Positions 19,596 to 28,150 of a stretch of 50,324 nt of DNA are shown here, one piece after another. Each line of letters begins with the position of its first letter. The first letter of the stretch is position 1. The DNA comes from Actinomadura sp. CNU-125 (GTDB lineage Bacteria > Actinomycetota > Actinomycetes > Streptosporangiales > Streptosporangiaceae), in the NCBI RefSeq assembly GCF_001942465.1, contig NZ_MKJY01000388.1, positions 1 to 50,324 on the forward strand. Reading direction: 5' to 3'. The position numbers were made by a program, and so were the translations under genes. The notes under the pieces are model-generated. The model did not search any database and was not told where the DNA came from. It saw only the letters and a program-made list of their open reading frames with translations.

Positions 19596-20281
19596 TCGCC
19601 GCGGTGCTGTTCGACCTCGACGGGACGCTCCTCGACCACGACCGCGCCGCCGCGGAGGCGATCGTCCGGGCGTTCCCGGACGCCGACGCGGCATGGCTCG
19701 TCCCGCGCTGGACGGACCTGGGCGAGGCCGCGATCGAGCGTTACCTGGCGGGCGAGCTGGACTTCGCCGGGCAGCGCCGCGCCCGCATCGGGACACTGGC
19801 CCGGGAGCTCGGCCTCGGCACCTGGGACGACGCCCGCGCGGACGCGTGGTTCGCCGGCTACACGACCCTGTACGAGGCGGCGTGGCGCCCCTACCCGGAC
19901 GCCGTCCCGGCCGTGGAGGCGCTCGCGGCGGAGGGGCTGCGGCTCGGCGTGATCACCAACGGGGACGTCCGCCAGCAGCGCTCGAAGCTCGTGGGGATCG
20001 GGCTCGCCGGACGCCTGCCGCACCTCACCGCGTCCAGCGAGGTCGGCTGGGCGAAACCCGCCCCGGAGATCTTCCGCAGCGCCTGCGCCGGTCTCGGCCT
20101 GGCCCCGGGCGCCGTCGCCTACGTCGGCGACCGCCTGCTCACCGACGCGCAGGGCGCCGCGGCCGCCGGCCTGACCGGCATCTGGCTCGACCGCTCGGAC
20201 GGCCCCGCGCAGGGCGCCCCGGACGTCGTCCGCATCACCGGCCTCGACGCGCTTCCCCGCCTCATCGCGGGGATGGCCTGA
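19592..20281 (+). CDS. HAD-superfamily hydrolase (phosphatase/haloacid-dehalogenase-like)
   Basis: 229 residues from GTG 19592, overlapping the upstream stop. HAD motifs are in order: I, LFDLDGTL (Asp nucleophile and acid/base Asp); II, Thr in GVITNGD; III, Lys in GWAKPAPEIF; IV, VGDRLLTDAQGA. A helical cap lies between motifs I and II, as in subfamily IA. The substrate is unknown; coupling with the Asp-nucleophile hydrolase upstream is the main clue. Confidence 0.9.
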   Translation: MIAAVLFDLDGTLLDHDRAAAEAIVRAFPDADAAWLVPRWTDLGEAAIERYLAGELDFAGQRRARIGTLARELGLGTWDDARADAWFAGYTTLYEAAWRPYPDAVPAVEALAAEGLRLGVITNGDVRQQRSKLVGIGLAGRLPHLTASSEVGWAKPAPEIFRSACAGLGLAPGAVAYVGDRLLTDAQGAAAAGLTGIWLDRSDGPAQGAPDVVRITGLDALPRLIAGMA

Positions 20282-20285
20282 CGCG

Positions 20286-20733
20286 TCAGGACGCCGGGAG
20301 GTCGGCGTCGCAGAAGACGCACACGTAGTGCCCGTCCTTCACCACGTTGAGCTCGGTGCAGGACGGGCAGTGGCGGAAGACGAACACGTGCGTGAACCCG
20401 TCCGGACGGTCGAGACCCGCGCGGTCGAGGGCCGCGGCGACGGCGGGCCACGACTCCGAACCGGGGCAGTAGCCGGTCGACTGGTTCGTCACCTCGACGA
20501 CCCGGCCGTCCCCGAACGCGATCTCGCCCGCCGCCAGGACGGGACGTCCGCCGGCGCAGGCCACGTGCTCGCTGCGCCGCGGCGCGATCCGCAGCACGCC
20601 GTCCAGATCGACGACGTACGTGAACGGTTCGTCCTCGGCGCGGTCTATGTCCGCCTTCGATTCGACGGGGTTCGCCGACCGTCTCCGGCCCGGCCTTGTC
20701 GAACAACTCGTCCGGGCCCACATAGGCGTACAC
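20286..20733 (-). CDS. Small protein with a C-terminal zinc ribbon (frameshifted)
   Basis: About 149 residues once repaired. It opens VYAYVGPDELFDKAGPETVGEP, then must change frame at the GGGG run 20667-20670 to continue VESKADIDRAEDEPFTYVVD. One extra G in the run explains the break. The C-terminus has HCPSC and VCVFC, a probable zinc ribbon. The middle (VLRIAPRRSEHVACAGGRPVLAAGEIAFGDG) is beta-rich. No function is recognised. The gene converges on the HAD gene and is divergent from the alanyl-tRNA synthetase. Confidence 0.7.
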
Positions 20734-20779
20734 GCACGCAACGGTAGAACACGGTCGAGTCAATAAGGGAGTGCCGATC

Positions 20780-20797
20780 GGTAGCGCGCGCGCTACC
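20780..20797. promoter_or_regulatory. 18-base perfect palindrome upstream of the alanyl-tRNA synthetase leader
   Basis: GGTAGCGCGCGCGCTACC is fully self-complementary and sits between the divergent zinc-ribbon gene and the synthetase leader ORF (20830). This is a typical dimeric repressor site position. TTGAAC directly follows (20798-20803) and could be a -35 element. Confidence 0.55.
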
Positions 20798-20829
20798 TTG
20801 AACGAAACGTCCGCGAGTCAGGAAGACCG

Positions 20830-20961
20830 ATGGCCTTTCACGAGGTGGGGCGGCGAGCTAGCCGCGCCGAGCTGGGGGACGAGCAGTCGTGCCCGGCCCG
20901 GCTCGGCGGTGTGCGCCGTCATCCCATCCACCTCGTGAGGCCGTTCCATGCGCTCTTCTGA
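20830..20961 (+). CDS. Leader ORF upstream of and overlapping alaS (43 residues)
   Basis: ATG 20830 has GGAAG four bases upstream. The frame opens MAFHEVGRRASRAELGDEQ and ends in HALF at TGA 20959-20961, 14 bases inside the synthetase gene. The peptide has no membrane segment and no run of alanine codons. Its frame crosses the whole folded leader, so translating it would melt the helix that hides the synthetase ribosome site. It may be a control peptide rather than a functional protein. Confidence 0.5.
   Translation: MAFHEVGRRASRAELGDEQSCPARLGGVRRHPIHLVRPFHALF
20832..20942 (+). promoter_or_regulatory. Structured 5' leader of alaS that can sequester its ribosome site
   Basis: A long closing helix pairs GGCCT-TT-CACGAGGTGG (20832-20848) with CCACCTCGTG-AGGCC (20928-20942). 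That is 15 pairs with a two-base bulge, and the 3' arm includes the synthetase Shine-Dalgarno GTGAGG. Inside are a hairpin GCGGC/GCCGC (20850-20865) and an 11-pair stem (20866-20876 with 20897-20907). I do not see the T-box sequence. The fold suggests a translational switch or attenuator. Confidence 0.6.
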
Positions 20962-23482
20962 CATCCGCACCACCTTCCTCGACTTCTTCCGCGAACGCGA
21001 TCACCGCGCGGTCCCGTCCGGCCCGCTCGTCCCGTCCGATCCCTCGCTGCTGCTGACGAACGCGGGGATGAACCAGTTCAAGCCGTACTTCCTCGGCGAG
21101 ACCGCGCCCGACCGTCCCCGGGCGGTGTCCGTGCAGAAGTGCGTGCGCACGTCCGACATCGAGAACGTCGGCCGCACGGCGCGGCACACGACGTTCTTCG
21201 AGATGCTCGGCAACTTCTCCTTCGGCGACTACTTCAAGCAGGAGGCGATCTCCTGGTCGTGGGAACTGCTCACAGAGCACTTCAACCTCGACCCCGACCG
21301 GCTCTGGGTCACGGTCTACCTGGACGACGACGAAACCGTGCGGCTCTGGCGCCGCATAGGCGTCCCTTCCGATCGCATCCAGCGGCTCGGCATGAAGGAC
21401 AACTACTGGTCGATGGGCATACCCGGCCCCTGCGGCCCGTCCTCGGAACTGCACTACGACCGTGGACCCGAGTACGGCCCCGAAGGCGGCCCCGCAGTGG
21501 ACGGCGAGCGTTACCTCGAACTGTGGAACCTGGTCTTCATGCAGAACCTCCGTGGGGAGGGCCCAGGGAAGGAGGGCTATCCGATCCTGGGCGAACTGCC
21601 CGCGAAGAACATCGACACCGGACTCGGACTCGACCGTCTCGCGGCGATCCTCCAAGGGACGAACGGCGTGTGCGAGACCGACCTCGTGGGCCCGACACTA
21701 CGGCTCGTCCACGAACTCTCCGGCCGCGACGAGCCCGTCTCGTCCCGCATCGTCGCCGACCACGCGCGCTCGATCGCGTTCCTCGTCGCCGACGGCGTCC
21801 TGCCGTCCCCCGACGGGCGCGGCCATGTCCTGCGCCGCCTGATGCGCCGCGCGATCCTGCACGCCCGCCGGCTCGGCATCGACGACCTCGCGCTCCCGCC
21901 CGTCACCGCGAGCGTCGTCGACAACCTGGGCGGGACGTGGCCGGAGCTCGCATCGCACGCGGAGCTGATCCGGCACGTCGTCACGTCCGAGGAAGAGGGC
22001 TTCGAGCAGACGCTCCGGCACGGCACCCGGTTCCTCGACACCGCGATCTCCCGGTCGACCGGGACGATCTCGGGCGAAACCGCGTTCAAGCTGCAGGACT
22101 CCTACGGCTTCCCCATCGACCTGACCCTCGACGCGGCGCGCTCGGCGGGCCTCACCGTCGACGAGGACGCCTTCGCCGAACTCGTCGAGGAACGCCGCCG
22201 CCGGGCCCACGACGCGGGCCGCACCACCAAGGAGCACGCGCTCGCCCGTCACGAGACCTACCGACACCTCCGCGCCGAACACGGCCGCACCGAGTTCGTC
22301 GGCCACGACACCACCGACACCGAGGTCCGGATCCTCGCGATCATCGACGGAACGGAGGCGATCCTCGACCGCACCCCGTTCTACGCGGAAGGCGGCGGCC
22401 AGATCGGCGACACCGGCGAGATCCGCACCGACACCGGCGTCCTTCGAATCCTCGACACCCGCGAGCACGGCGGCATGCACGTGCACACCGTCCGGATCGT
22501 GGACGGCGAAGTCCGTGCGGGCGCCCGGGGACACGCGGTCGTCGACGCCGGGAAACGCCTGGCGACCGCCCGCTCGCACACCGCGACGCACGTCCTGCAC
22601 GCGATGCTGCGCCGCCTCCTCGGCGACCACGCGGCACAGCGCGGATCCCACGTCGAGCCCGGCAGGCTGCGGTTCGACTTCGCGCACTTCTCCCCCGTCG
22701 ACGTCACGTCCGTCCAGACGCTCGTCAACGAGTACCTCCTGGACGACCCGCAGGTGCACGTCCGGGAGGCGTCCCGCACCGAAACGGGAGGGGCGCTCGC
22801 GCTCTTCGGCGAGAAGTACGGCGACCGTGTCCGCATCGTGGACATCGGCGACGCGTCCAGCGAACTCTGCGGCGGCACCCACGTCGCGCACGGCGCGCAG
22901 GCCGGGCCCGTCCGCATCATCGGCGAATCGTCCATCGGCACCGGCCTGCGCCGCATCGAGGCGCTCACCGGCCTCGACGCGCTGCGCCACCACGACCACG
23001 AGCACCACGTGCTCACCGAACTCGCGAACCTCCTCGAAACACCACCGGACCGCCTCCACCGACACATCGAGACGCTCCTCAACGCCCAGCAGGAACTCAA
23101 AACACTCCACCGCAAACAACTCGACGACCTCGTGACCACGTTGGCGTCGACCACCGAGGAACACCCCGGCGGACGCCTGATCACCGGCGTGATCGACGTC
23201 CCCGACCTGCGGACCGTCGCGACGAAACTCCTACCGCACACCGACGCGGTCGTCCTCGGCACCCGCCAGGACGGCAAGGCGACGCTCGTCGCGGCGCTGA
23301 ACCCCGCCCTCGGCACCCCCGCACGCGACCTCCTCACCCGCGCGGCCCGCGAAATCCGCGGCGGCGCGGGCGGCAAGGGCAACATCGCGCACGCGGGCGG
23401 CCCCCACCCGGACCGGCTCCCCCGAGCGATGGCGCTGGCGACCGCCGACGCCCGCGCCCTGCTCAGCCGTTCGGCAGGATGA
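20948..23482 (+). CDS. alaS: Alanyl-tRNA synthetase, probably a second copy
   Basis: 844 residues, slightly shorter than the usual 870-890. A class II aminoacylation core opens the protein (TFLDFFRERDHRAVPSGPLVP, TTFFEMLGNFSFGDYFK). The editing domain keeps its zinc ligands: His544 and His548 in HTATH, Cys641 and His645 in CGGTH. A C-terminal DHHA1-like region has GGAGGKGNIAHAGGP. It attaches alanine to tRNA-Ala and hydrolyses mischarged tRNA. The gene stands alone, away from the usual actinobacterial alaS neighbours, behind a folded leader and small ORF. I infer a regulated paralogue, perhaps a resistant form. It overlaps the convergent dehydrogenase gene by 20 bases. Confidence 0.93.
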   Translation: MRSSDIRTTFLDFFRERDHRAVPSGPLVPSDPSLLLTNAGMNQFKPYFLGETAPDRPRAVSVQKCVRTSDIENVGRTARHTTFFEMLGNFSFGDYFKQEAISWSWELLTEHFNLDPDRLWVTVYLDDDETVRLWRRIGVPSDRIQRLGMKDNYWSMGIPGPCGPSSELHYDRGPEYGPEGGPAVDGERYLELWNLVFMQNLRGEGPGKEGYPILGELPAKNIDTGLGLDRLAAILQGTNGVCETDLVGPTLRLVHELSGRDEPVSSRIVADHARSIAFLVADGVLPSPDGRGHVLRRLMRRAILHARRLGIDDLALPPVTASVVDNLGGTWPELASHAELIRHVVTSEEEGFEQTLRHGTRFLDTAISRSTGTISGETAFKLQDSYGFPIDLTLDAARSAGLTVDEDAFAELVEERRRRAHDAGRTTKEHALARHETYRHLRAEHGRTEFVGHDTTDTEVRILAIIDGTEAILDRTPFYAEGGGQIGDTGEIRTDTGVLRILDTREHGGMHVHTVRIVDGEVRAGARGHAVVDAGKRLATARSHTATHVLHAMLRRLLGDHAAQRGSHVEPGRLRFDFAHFSPVDVTSVQTLVNEYLLDDPQVHVREASRTETGGALALFGEKYGDRVRIVDIGDASSELCGGTHVAHGAQAGPVRIIGESSIGTGLRRIEALTGLDALRHHDHEHHVLTELANLLETPPDRLHRHIETLLNAQQELKTLHRKQLDDLVTTLASTTEEHPGGRLITGVIDVPDLRTVATKLLPHTDAVVLGTRQDGKATLVAALNPALGTPARDLLTRAAREIRGGAGGKGNIAHAGGPHPDRLPRAMALATADARALLSRSAG

Positions 23483-24496
23483 CCGCCCGCCCGTTCACCT
23501 TCCCGGCGTGCAGACGCTCGTACGCCTTCGGCGCCTCGTCCAGCGAGTACGTCTCGACGTGAACATCGACGACCCCCGCCCGAGCGAGCTCCAGCACCTC
23601 GATCAGCTCGCTCCGCGACCCCCAGTAAGGAGCACGCACCGCCGCATCGAAGGCGATCGCCCCGAACCCCACCTGAGCGACCCCGCCACCGATCCCCACG
23701 ATGACCACCTCGGCCTCGGCGGCCGCCACCGACGTGGCGTCGCCACGGTCGGCCCCACCCCCACGAAGTCGAACACGGCCTGCACCCCGCCCGTCATCCC
23801 GCGAACCCGATCGGCGGCACGCTCGTCCGACAACACCACCTCGTGCGCCCCGACCGTCCTCGCCAGTTCGAGCTTCTTCTCGGACACATCGAGCGCGATC
23901 ACCCGCGCCGGTGTCAGCGCCCGCAGCAACTGAATCGCCACGTGCCCCAGCCCGCCCGTCCCGATCACGACCGCCGCACTCCCCGGCACCAGCTTCGGAA
24001 GCGCCCCCTTGATCGCGTGGTACGGCGTCAGCCCCGCGTCCGTCAACGAAACGTTCGCGACCGGATCCAGCCCCCCGAGCGGCACCAGGTGCCTTGCATT
24101 ATCGACGAGCAGATATTCCGCGATCGCCCCCGGTGCCCCCAGCCCCGGTGGCATGATCCCCAGTTCGTCCGCACGCACGCAGTAGTTCTCCTTGCCCTGC
24201 GAGCACATGACGCACGCGCCGCACCCCCACGGCCCGTACACCGCGACGGACTCCCCGATCGACACCCCGCGCACCCCGTCGCCGACCGCCTCGACCGTCC
24301 CGGCCCCCTCGTGCCCGAGCGTCAACGGCAACCCGAACGTCAACTGTTCGGCCGTCCAGCCCATCACGGCGATGTCGGAATGGCACACGCCGGCCGCCGA
24401 CACCTTCAGCAGCACCTGCCCGGGCCCCGGCTCCGGATCGGCCACCGTCACGACCTCGGGTGCACCGCCCACCTCGCGATACTGCACCGCCCTCAT
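23463..24496 (-). CDS. Zinc-dependent alcohol dehydrogenase, MDR family (frameshifted)
   Basis: About 345 residues when repaired. Start ATG 24496 has a GGAGGGGGAG ribosome site. Catalytic zinc ligands appear in GVCHSDIAV and GHEGAGTV. The structural-zinc loop is CGACVMCSQGKENYC. The Rossmann motif is GTGGLGHVAIQLL. The frame changes at about 23731-23745, after FVGVGPTVAT, and resumes as SVAAAEAEVVIVGIGGG to the stop at 23463. One base gained or two lost explains the break. It should oxidise or reduce alcohols and aldehydes with NAD(P); the substrate is unknown. Confidence 0.88.
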
Positions 24497-24557
24497 GTCT
24501 CCCCCTCCGAACGTCCGTCCGGGGGATATGCCCACGAGGCCACATAACTACCGATGG

Positions 24558-24631
24558 TCGGGCTGGCGGGATTCGAACCCACGACCCCTGGCACCCAAAG
24601 CCAGTGCGCTACCAAGCTGCGCTACAGCCCG
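24558..24631 (-). tRNA. tRNA-Pro (anticodon TGG)
   Basis: A 74-base cloverleaf on the minus strand. The acceptor stem CGGGCTG pairs with CAGCCCG, followed by discriminator A. The anticodon stem CTGGC/GCCAG encloses TTTGGGT (anticodon TGG). The T arm contains GGTTCGAAT. CCA is not encoded. Confidence 0.95.
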
Positions 24632-24772
24632 CACACCGACGCGCGAGCGCGGGGTGCTGCCGGAAGTCTAGTCCCGATCGCCCCCGCCCGCGGCCCTGCG
24701 ACCCCGACCGCCCCCGAAACCCTGTACGCTACGGAAGGCGCACGAGGACCACCCAGGCCCTCCCGGCGCCGC

Positions 24773-24846
24773 GCGGGCGTAGCTCAATGGTAGAGCCCCA
24801 GTCTTCCAAACTGGCTACGCGGGTTCGATTCCCGTCGCCCGCTCCA
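24773..24846 (+). tRNA. tRNA-Gly (anticodon TCC), CCA encoded
   Basis: A 71-base cloverleaf plus genomic CCA (24844-24846). The acceptor stem GCGGGCG pairs with CGCCCGC. The anticodon stem CCAGT/ACTGG encloses CTTCCAA (anticodon TCC). The T arm has GGTTCGATT. Its 3' side abuts the mobile-element debris, making it a plausible old integration site. Confidence 0.95.
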
Positions 24847-25109
24847 TATTTCCCCAGGTCAGAGCCTCTAGTCAAGATTGCAAGCCTCGACCAAGATCTT
24901 CTATCGCTGGGATCAGGCGTGATCATGGTTCATCGACACCCGACCTGGCACGCCAAGAGACTCGCAGGCAGGCACGAGCCCGGCAAGGTGGGCTCTGTCG
25001 CTCTTTTGGTGGTAGTAGAGCGTGTCAGCCTGTCACGCTGAGGCCTGATCAAGTACGGCGATCTTGTCGGTGTGGTGCGCGCGAACCGTGGCCGATCTCC
25101 CGGTCGACG

Positions 25110-25600
25110 GGGCGCAGGTCGGGGCAGTAGTACGGGCGTTGGCTGGTCGGGCGGTGCCCGCGTACTGACTCTTCTTGGCGTGCCGGTCTCACGTCACACC
25201 GCGCTACAAGTCCTGCTGCGGATTCCGCTGCAGACGGTGACGTCGCCGCGGGTGCTGGGGGTGGACGACTTCGCTCTGCGGCGTTCCCATTCCTACGCCA
25301 CCGTGCTCATCGATGTCGAGACCCGCCGTCGGGTCGATGTCCTGCCCGATCGCCGCTCGGGCACCCTCGCCGCGTGGCTGCGCGAGCATCCCGGCGTCGA
25401 GGTCGTCTTGCAGCCGGCTACGCCGAGCCCGTGCATCAGGCCCTGCCCGGTGCCCTGCCGACCTTTGCCGCCTGGCCGCTGTGTGATCGTCCTTGGCGGA
25501 GGTCGACCGCGGATGCGCCGGAGGATTACGGCGGGCCACCGGACGGTTCGCTGGCGCCTGAACCGGGACCCCGGGACCTGGTTCTGCGGCCATCCGTACA
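25110..25600 (+). pseudogene. Decayed ISL3-family transposase fragment
   Basis: The central part reads [17 protein letters not shown], then [23 protein letters not shown] and [11 protein letters not shown], a clear ISL3 transposase core. The zinc-ribbon N-terminus is missing. After about 25420 the similarity moves to another frame ([16 protein letters not shown]) and decays, and the C-terminal DDE part is absent. The 25-kb side of tRNA-Gly (24847-25110) is otherwise empty, with no clear terminal inverted repeats. Confidence 0.75.
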
Positions 25601-25640
25601 CGGACCAAAGGGGTGATCCAGGGCTAGTGACGAGTGGAAT

Positions 25641-25830
25641 GTGATCGACGTCCACACCCACGACCACCGTGAGGTCGAGGGCATGTTCGCCGAGCCGTCG
25701 GCCGCCCAGCCCGGCGGGGGCCGGATCGCCGAGAAGGAGGTCTGCGACCACGCCGAGGTCGAGCGGCTCCTAAAGGAGTTGGAGACCATCGACACCGCCC
25801 GGGCGGCCTTCACCACGGTGGTGCGGCGTC
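25641..25830 (+). pseudogene. Remnant of a hemerythrin-like (HHE) protein gene
   Basis: From GTG 25641 the frame reads IDVHTHDHREVEGMFAE, the start typical of actinomycete HHE proteins. It then jumps to GGGRIAEKEVCDHAEVERLLKELE, normally some 35-40 residues further on, so an internal segment with metal-binding histidines is deleted. The 3' end degenerates before the stop of the convergent acyl-CoA ligase. Confidence 0.6.
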
Positions 25831-25870
25831 TCATCGGCGCGGGCATCCGCCGCCTTCGGTCTCTTCGGTG

Positions 25871-27355
25871 TCATTCGCGGCGGACGAAGAGGTCGTGCGG
25901 GATCGCCTGCTTGAGGATTTTCCCGGTCGGACCTTTGGGGAGTTCGTCCATGACCGAGATCAGGCGGGGAATCTTGTAGGCCGAGAGGTGTTCCTTCGCC
26001 CACGAACGGAGAGTTTCGGGGGTGAGTTCGGTTCCGGGGCGTAGCGTGATGGCCGCGGCGACTTCTTCACCGTAGTGGTCGTCGGGTACCCCGATCACGG
26101 CGGCCTCGACGACGTCGGGGTGCCGGTAGAGCACCTCTTCGACCTCGCTGGGGTAGACGTTGTAGCCGCCTCGGATCACCATCTCCTTCTTCCGGCCGAC
26201 GATACGCAAGTCCCCGTCGGCGTCCTTCACCCCGAGGTCGCCCGTTCGCAGTCGTCCGTCCGGCAGGGCCTCGGTGGTTGCCTCGGGTCGTTGCCAGTAG
26301 CCCTTCATGACCACGGGGCCGCTGATGCGGACCTCGCCGACCTCCCCGTTGGGCAGTTCGTTGCCCTCGTCGTCGTGGACAGTGACCACGCAGCCCGGGA
26401 AGGCGACGCCGACGAACCCGGCTTTGCGCTCGCGGTGGGCCGGCTGGTAGGTGCCCACACCGGTGCTCTCGGTCAGTCCGTAGCCCTCGAAGACGATGCA
26501 GCGGAATCGTTCCTCGAAGGCCCGCATGACCTCCCCCGGTAGTGAGGCCCCGCCGGACGAGGCATGCCGCAGGCTTCCGAACTTTGCGGCATCGTCCACC
26601 GTGTGCAGGAGCGCGTTCCACATGGTGGGGACCCCGGCCAAGAAGGTGGGGTCGTCGCGGCGCAGCATGGCCATCATCGATTCGGGTTCGAAGCGGGCCA
26701 GCAGTGAGAGGCTCGCACCCGCCTGGACGACGGTGTTCAGGACGCACGCTTGGCCGAAGACGTGGAATAGCGGCAGTGCAGTGGCACCCCGGTCGGCTGG
26801 CGTCAGCCCATGGGCGTCACGGATGATGGAACTGGCGGCGATCATGTTGCCGTGGGTGAGCTGGACACCTTTCGGGCGGCCCGTCGTCCCGGATGTGTAC
26901 AGGATCGCGGCGGTGTCGCCGTCGTCACGCGGGTAAGGGGCGTCGATCGCCGCCTCATCGGCGATGCACCGGCGCAGCCGCCAGCACGGGATATCGAGGG
27001 CTTCGGCGGCCGCAGCCGGCGCGGGCGCGATCTCGGTCAGATCGATGATGAGTTCGGCCCCGGCATCCGCGCCGATGTACTCCAGTTCGGGACGGGTCGA
27101 CATGGTGTTCACCGTGACGGCGATGGCCCCGGCGGCGTGGATGCCGTAGTAGACGGCGGCGAACTCGGGGTCGGTCGGCGCGATCAGCAGAACGCGGTGC
27201 CCGGGCCGCACGCCGTACTCGCGCAGGCGGCCCGCGATGGCGGCGGCCCGGTCGCGCAGTGTGCGGTAAGTCCAGGGTTCGGCGGCCCCGCGCAGGCAGA
27301 TGGCGTCGGGGACAGTGCAGGCGTGCAGCCAGACGGCCTCGGCGATGTTCGGCAT
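25871..27355 (-). CDS. Fatty acid/hydroxyacid CoA ligase (AMP-binding)
   Basis: 494 residues, the standard acyl-CoA synthetase size. Motifs are A3 YTSGTTGRPKG, A5 EGYGLTEST, A7 LRTGDLG, A8 GRKKEMVIRGGYNVYPSEVEE and the C-terminal Lys in PKGPTGKILKQ. It activates a carboxylic acid to the acyl-AMP, then the CoA ester. It is the last gene of the leftward catabolic series and would supply CoA substrates to the dehydrogenases and hydratase nearby. It starts 5 bases after the hydratase stop, so the two are co-transcribed. Confidence 0.93.
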   Translation of the reverse strand: MPNIAEAVWLHACTVPDAICLRGAAEPWTYRTLRDRAAAIAGRLREYGVRPGHRVLLIAPTDPEFAAVYYGIHAAGAIAVTVNTMSTRPELEYIGADAGAELIIDLTEIAPAPAAAAEALDIPCWRLRRCIADEAAIDAPYPRDDGDTAAILYTSGTTGRPKGVQLTHGNMIAASSIIRDAHGLTPADRGATALPLFHVFGQACVLNTVVQAGASLSLLARFEPESMMAMLRRDDPTFLAGVPTMWNALLHTVDDAAKFGSLRHASSGGASLPGEVMRAFEERFRCIVFEGYGLTESTGVGTYQPAHRERKAGFVGVAFPGCVVTVHDDEGNELPNGEVGEVRISGPVVMKGYWQRPEATTEALPDGRLRTGDLGVKDADGDLRIVGRKKEMVIRGGYNVYPSEVEEVLYRHPDVVEAAVIGVPDDHYGEEVAAAITLRPGTELTPETLRSWAKEHLSAYKIPRLISVMDELPKGPTGKILKQAIPHDLFVRRE

Positions 27356-27360
27356 TCTTC

Positions 27361-28136
27361 TTACCTGGGGTCGAGGGGGCGGAATGCGGGCGGCCGGCCC
27401 TCCAGGTGGCTCTTCACGCCTTCGGCCGCGTCCGGATAGCGGAAGGAGTCGAGCATCAGCCGGTCGGCGTCGGCGACGGCGGCTTCGAAGGAGCGGTCGA
27501 GGTCCCGGTAGACCTGCTCCTTGATCACCTGCATCGAGGACGGAGAGCAGTGGGTGACCAGGTCGGCCGCGTAGGACACGGCGGCGTCCAGGACCGGTTC
27601 GGCGAGGAAGTCGACCAGACCGAGGTCGTGGGCTTCGTGTCCCTTGACGATGCGGCCGGACAGGAGCAGGTCGAGTGCCCGGCCGGTGCCGATCAGGCGG
27701 GGCAGCAGCCAGGAGATGCCGTACTCGGCGATCAGCCCGCGGCGGACGAACGCGGTGACCAGCTTGCGTCCGGGGTGGCGAACCGGATGTCGCAGTACAG
27801 CGCCTCGACCAGGCCGAGGCCGGCCGCCGCGCCGTTGATCGCCGCGATCATGGGCTTGCGGACGGTCAGCGGAAACGCCCTGGGCCGGGAGGGGGTGCGG
27901 GGCTGCAGGTCGTCGGTGGTGCTGGCGTCCTGCAGGTCGCTCATGTCGGCGCCGGCGCAGAATCCCCGTCCGGCGCCGGTAACGACGATGGCGCGGACGT
28001 CGGGGTCGTCCTCGGCCTCGTCGAGGAGGGCGAAGTACTCGTTCTCGAGGTCGTCGTTCCAGGCGTTGAGGCGGTCGGGGCGGTTCAGGGTGAGCACGAG
28101 GACGGGGCCGCGGTGCTCGGCCAGGACGAGGGTCAT
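27361..28136 (-). CDS. Enoyl-CoA hydratase/isomerase, crotonase family (frameshifted)
   Basis: About 258 residues when repaired, a normal crotonase length. ATG 28136 opens MTLVLAEHRGPVLVLTLNRPDRLNAW. The oxyanion-hole motif is GRGFCAGADMSDL, and AAINGAAAGLGLVEALYCDIRFAT matches the second signature. The frame breaks at about 27765-27769: one base is missing where GCG-AAG-CTG-GTC is expected (DAKLVTAFVRRGLIAEYG), and the rest runs to 27361. It hydrates 2-enoyl-CoA in beta-oxidation. It lies between the MFS transporter and the CoA ligase in the same operon. Confidence 0.88.
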
Positions 28137-28150
28137 GGTGGGGCCTTTCG

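Noticed and set aside
20830..20947. A T-box riboswitch before alaS
   Set aside because: I find no AGGGTGGNACCGCG-like antiterminator sequence; the structure seems to act on the ribosome site instead.
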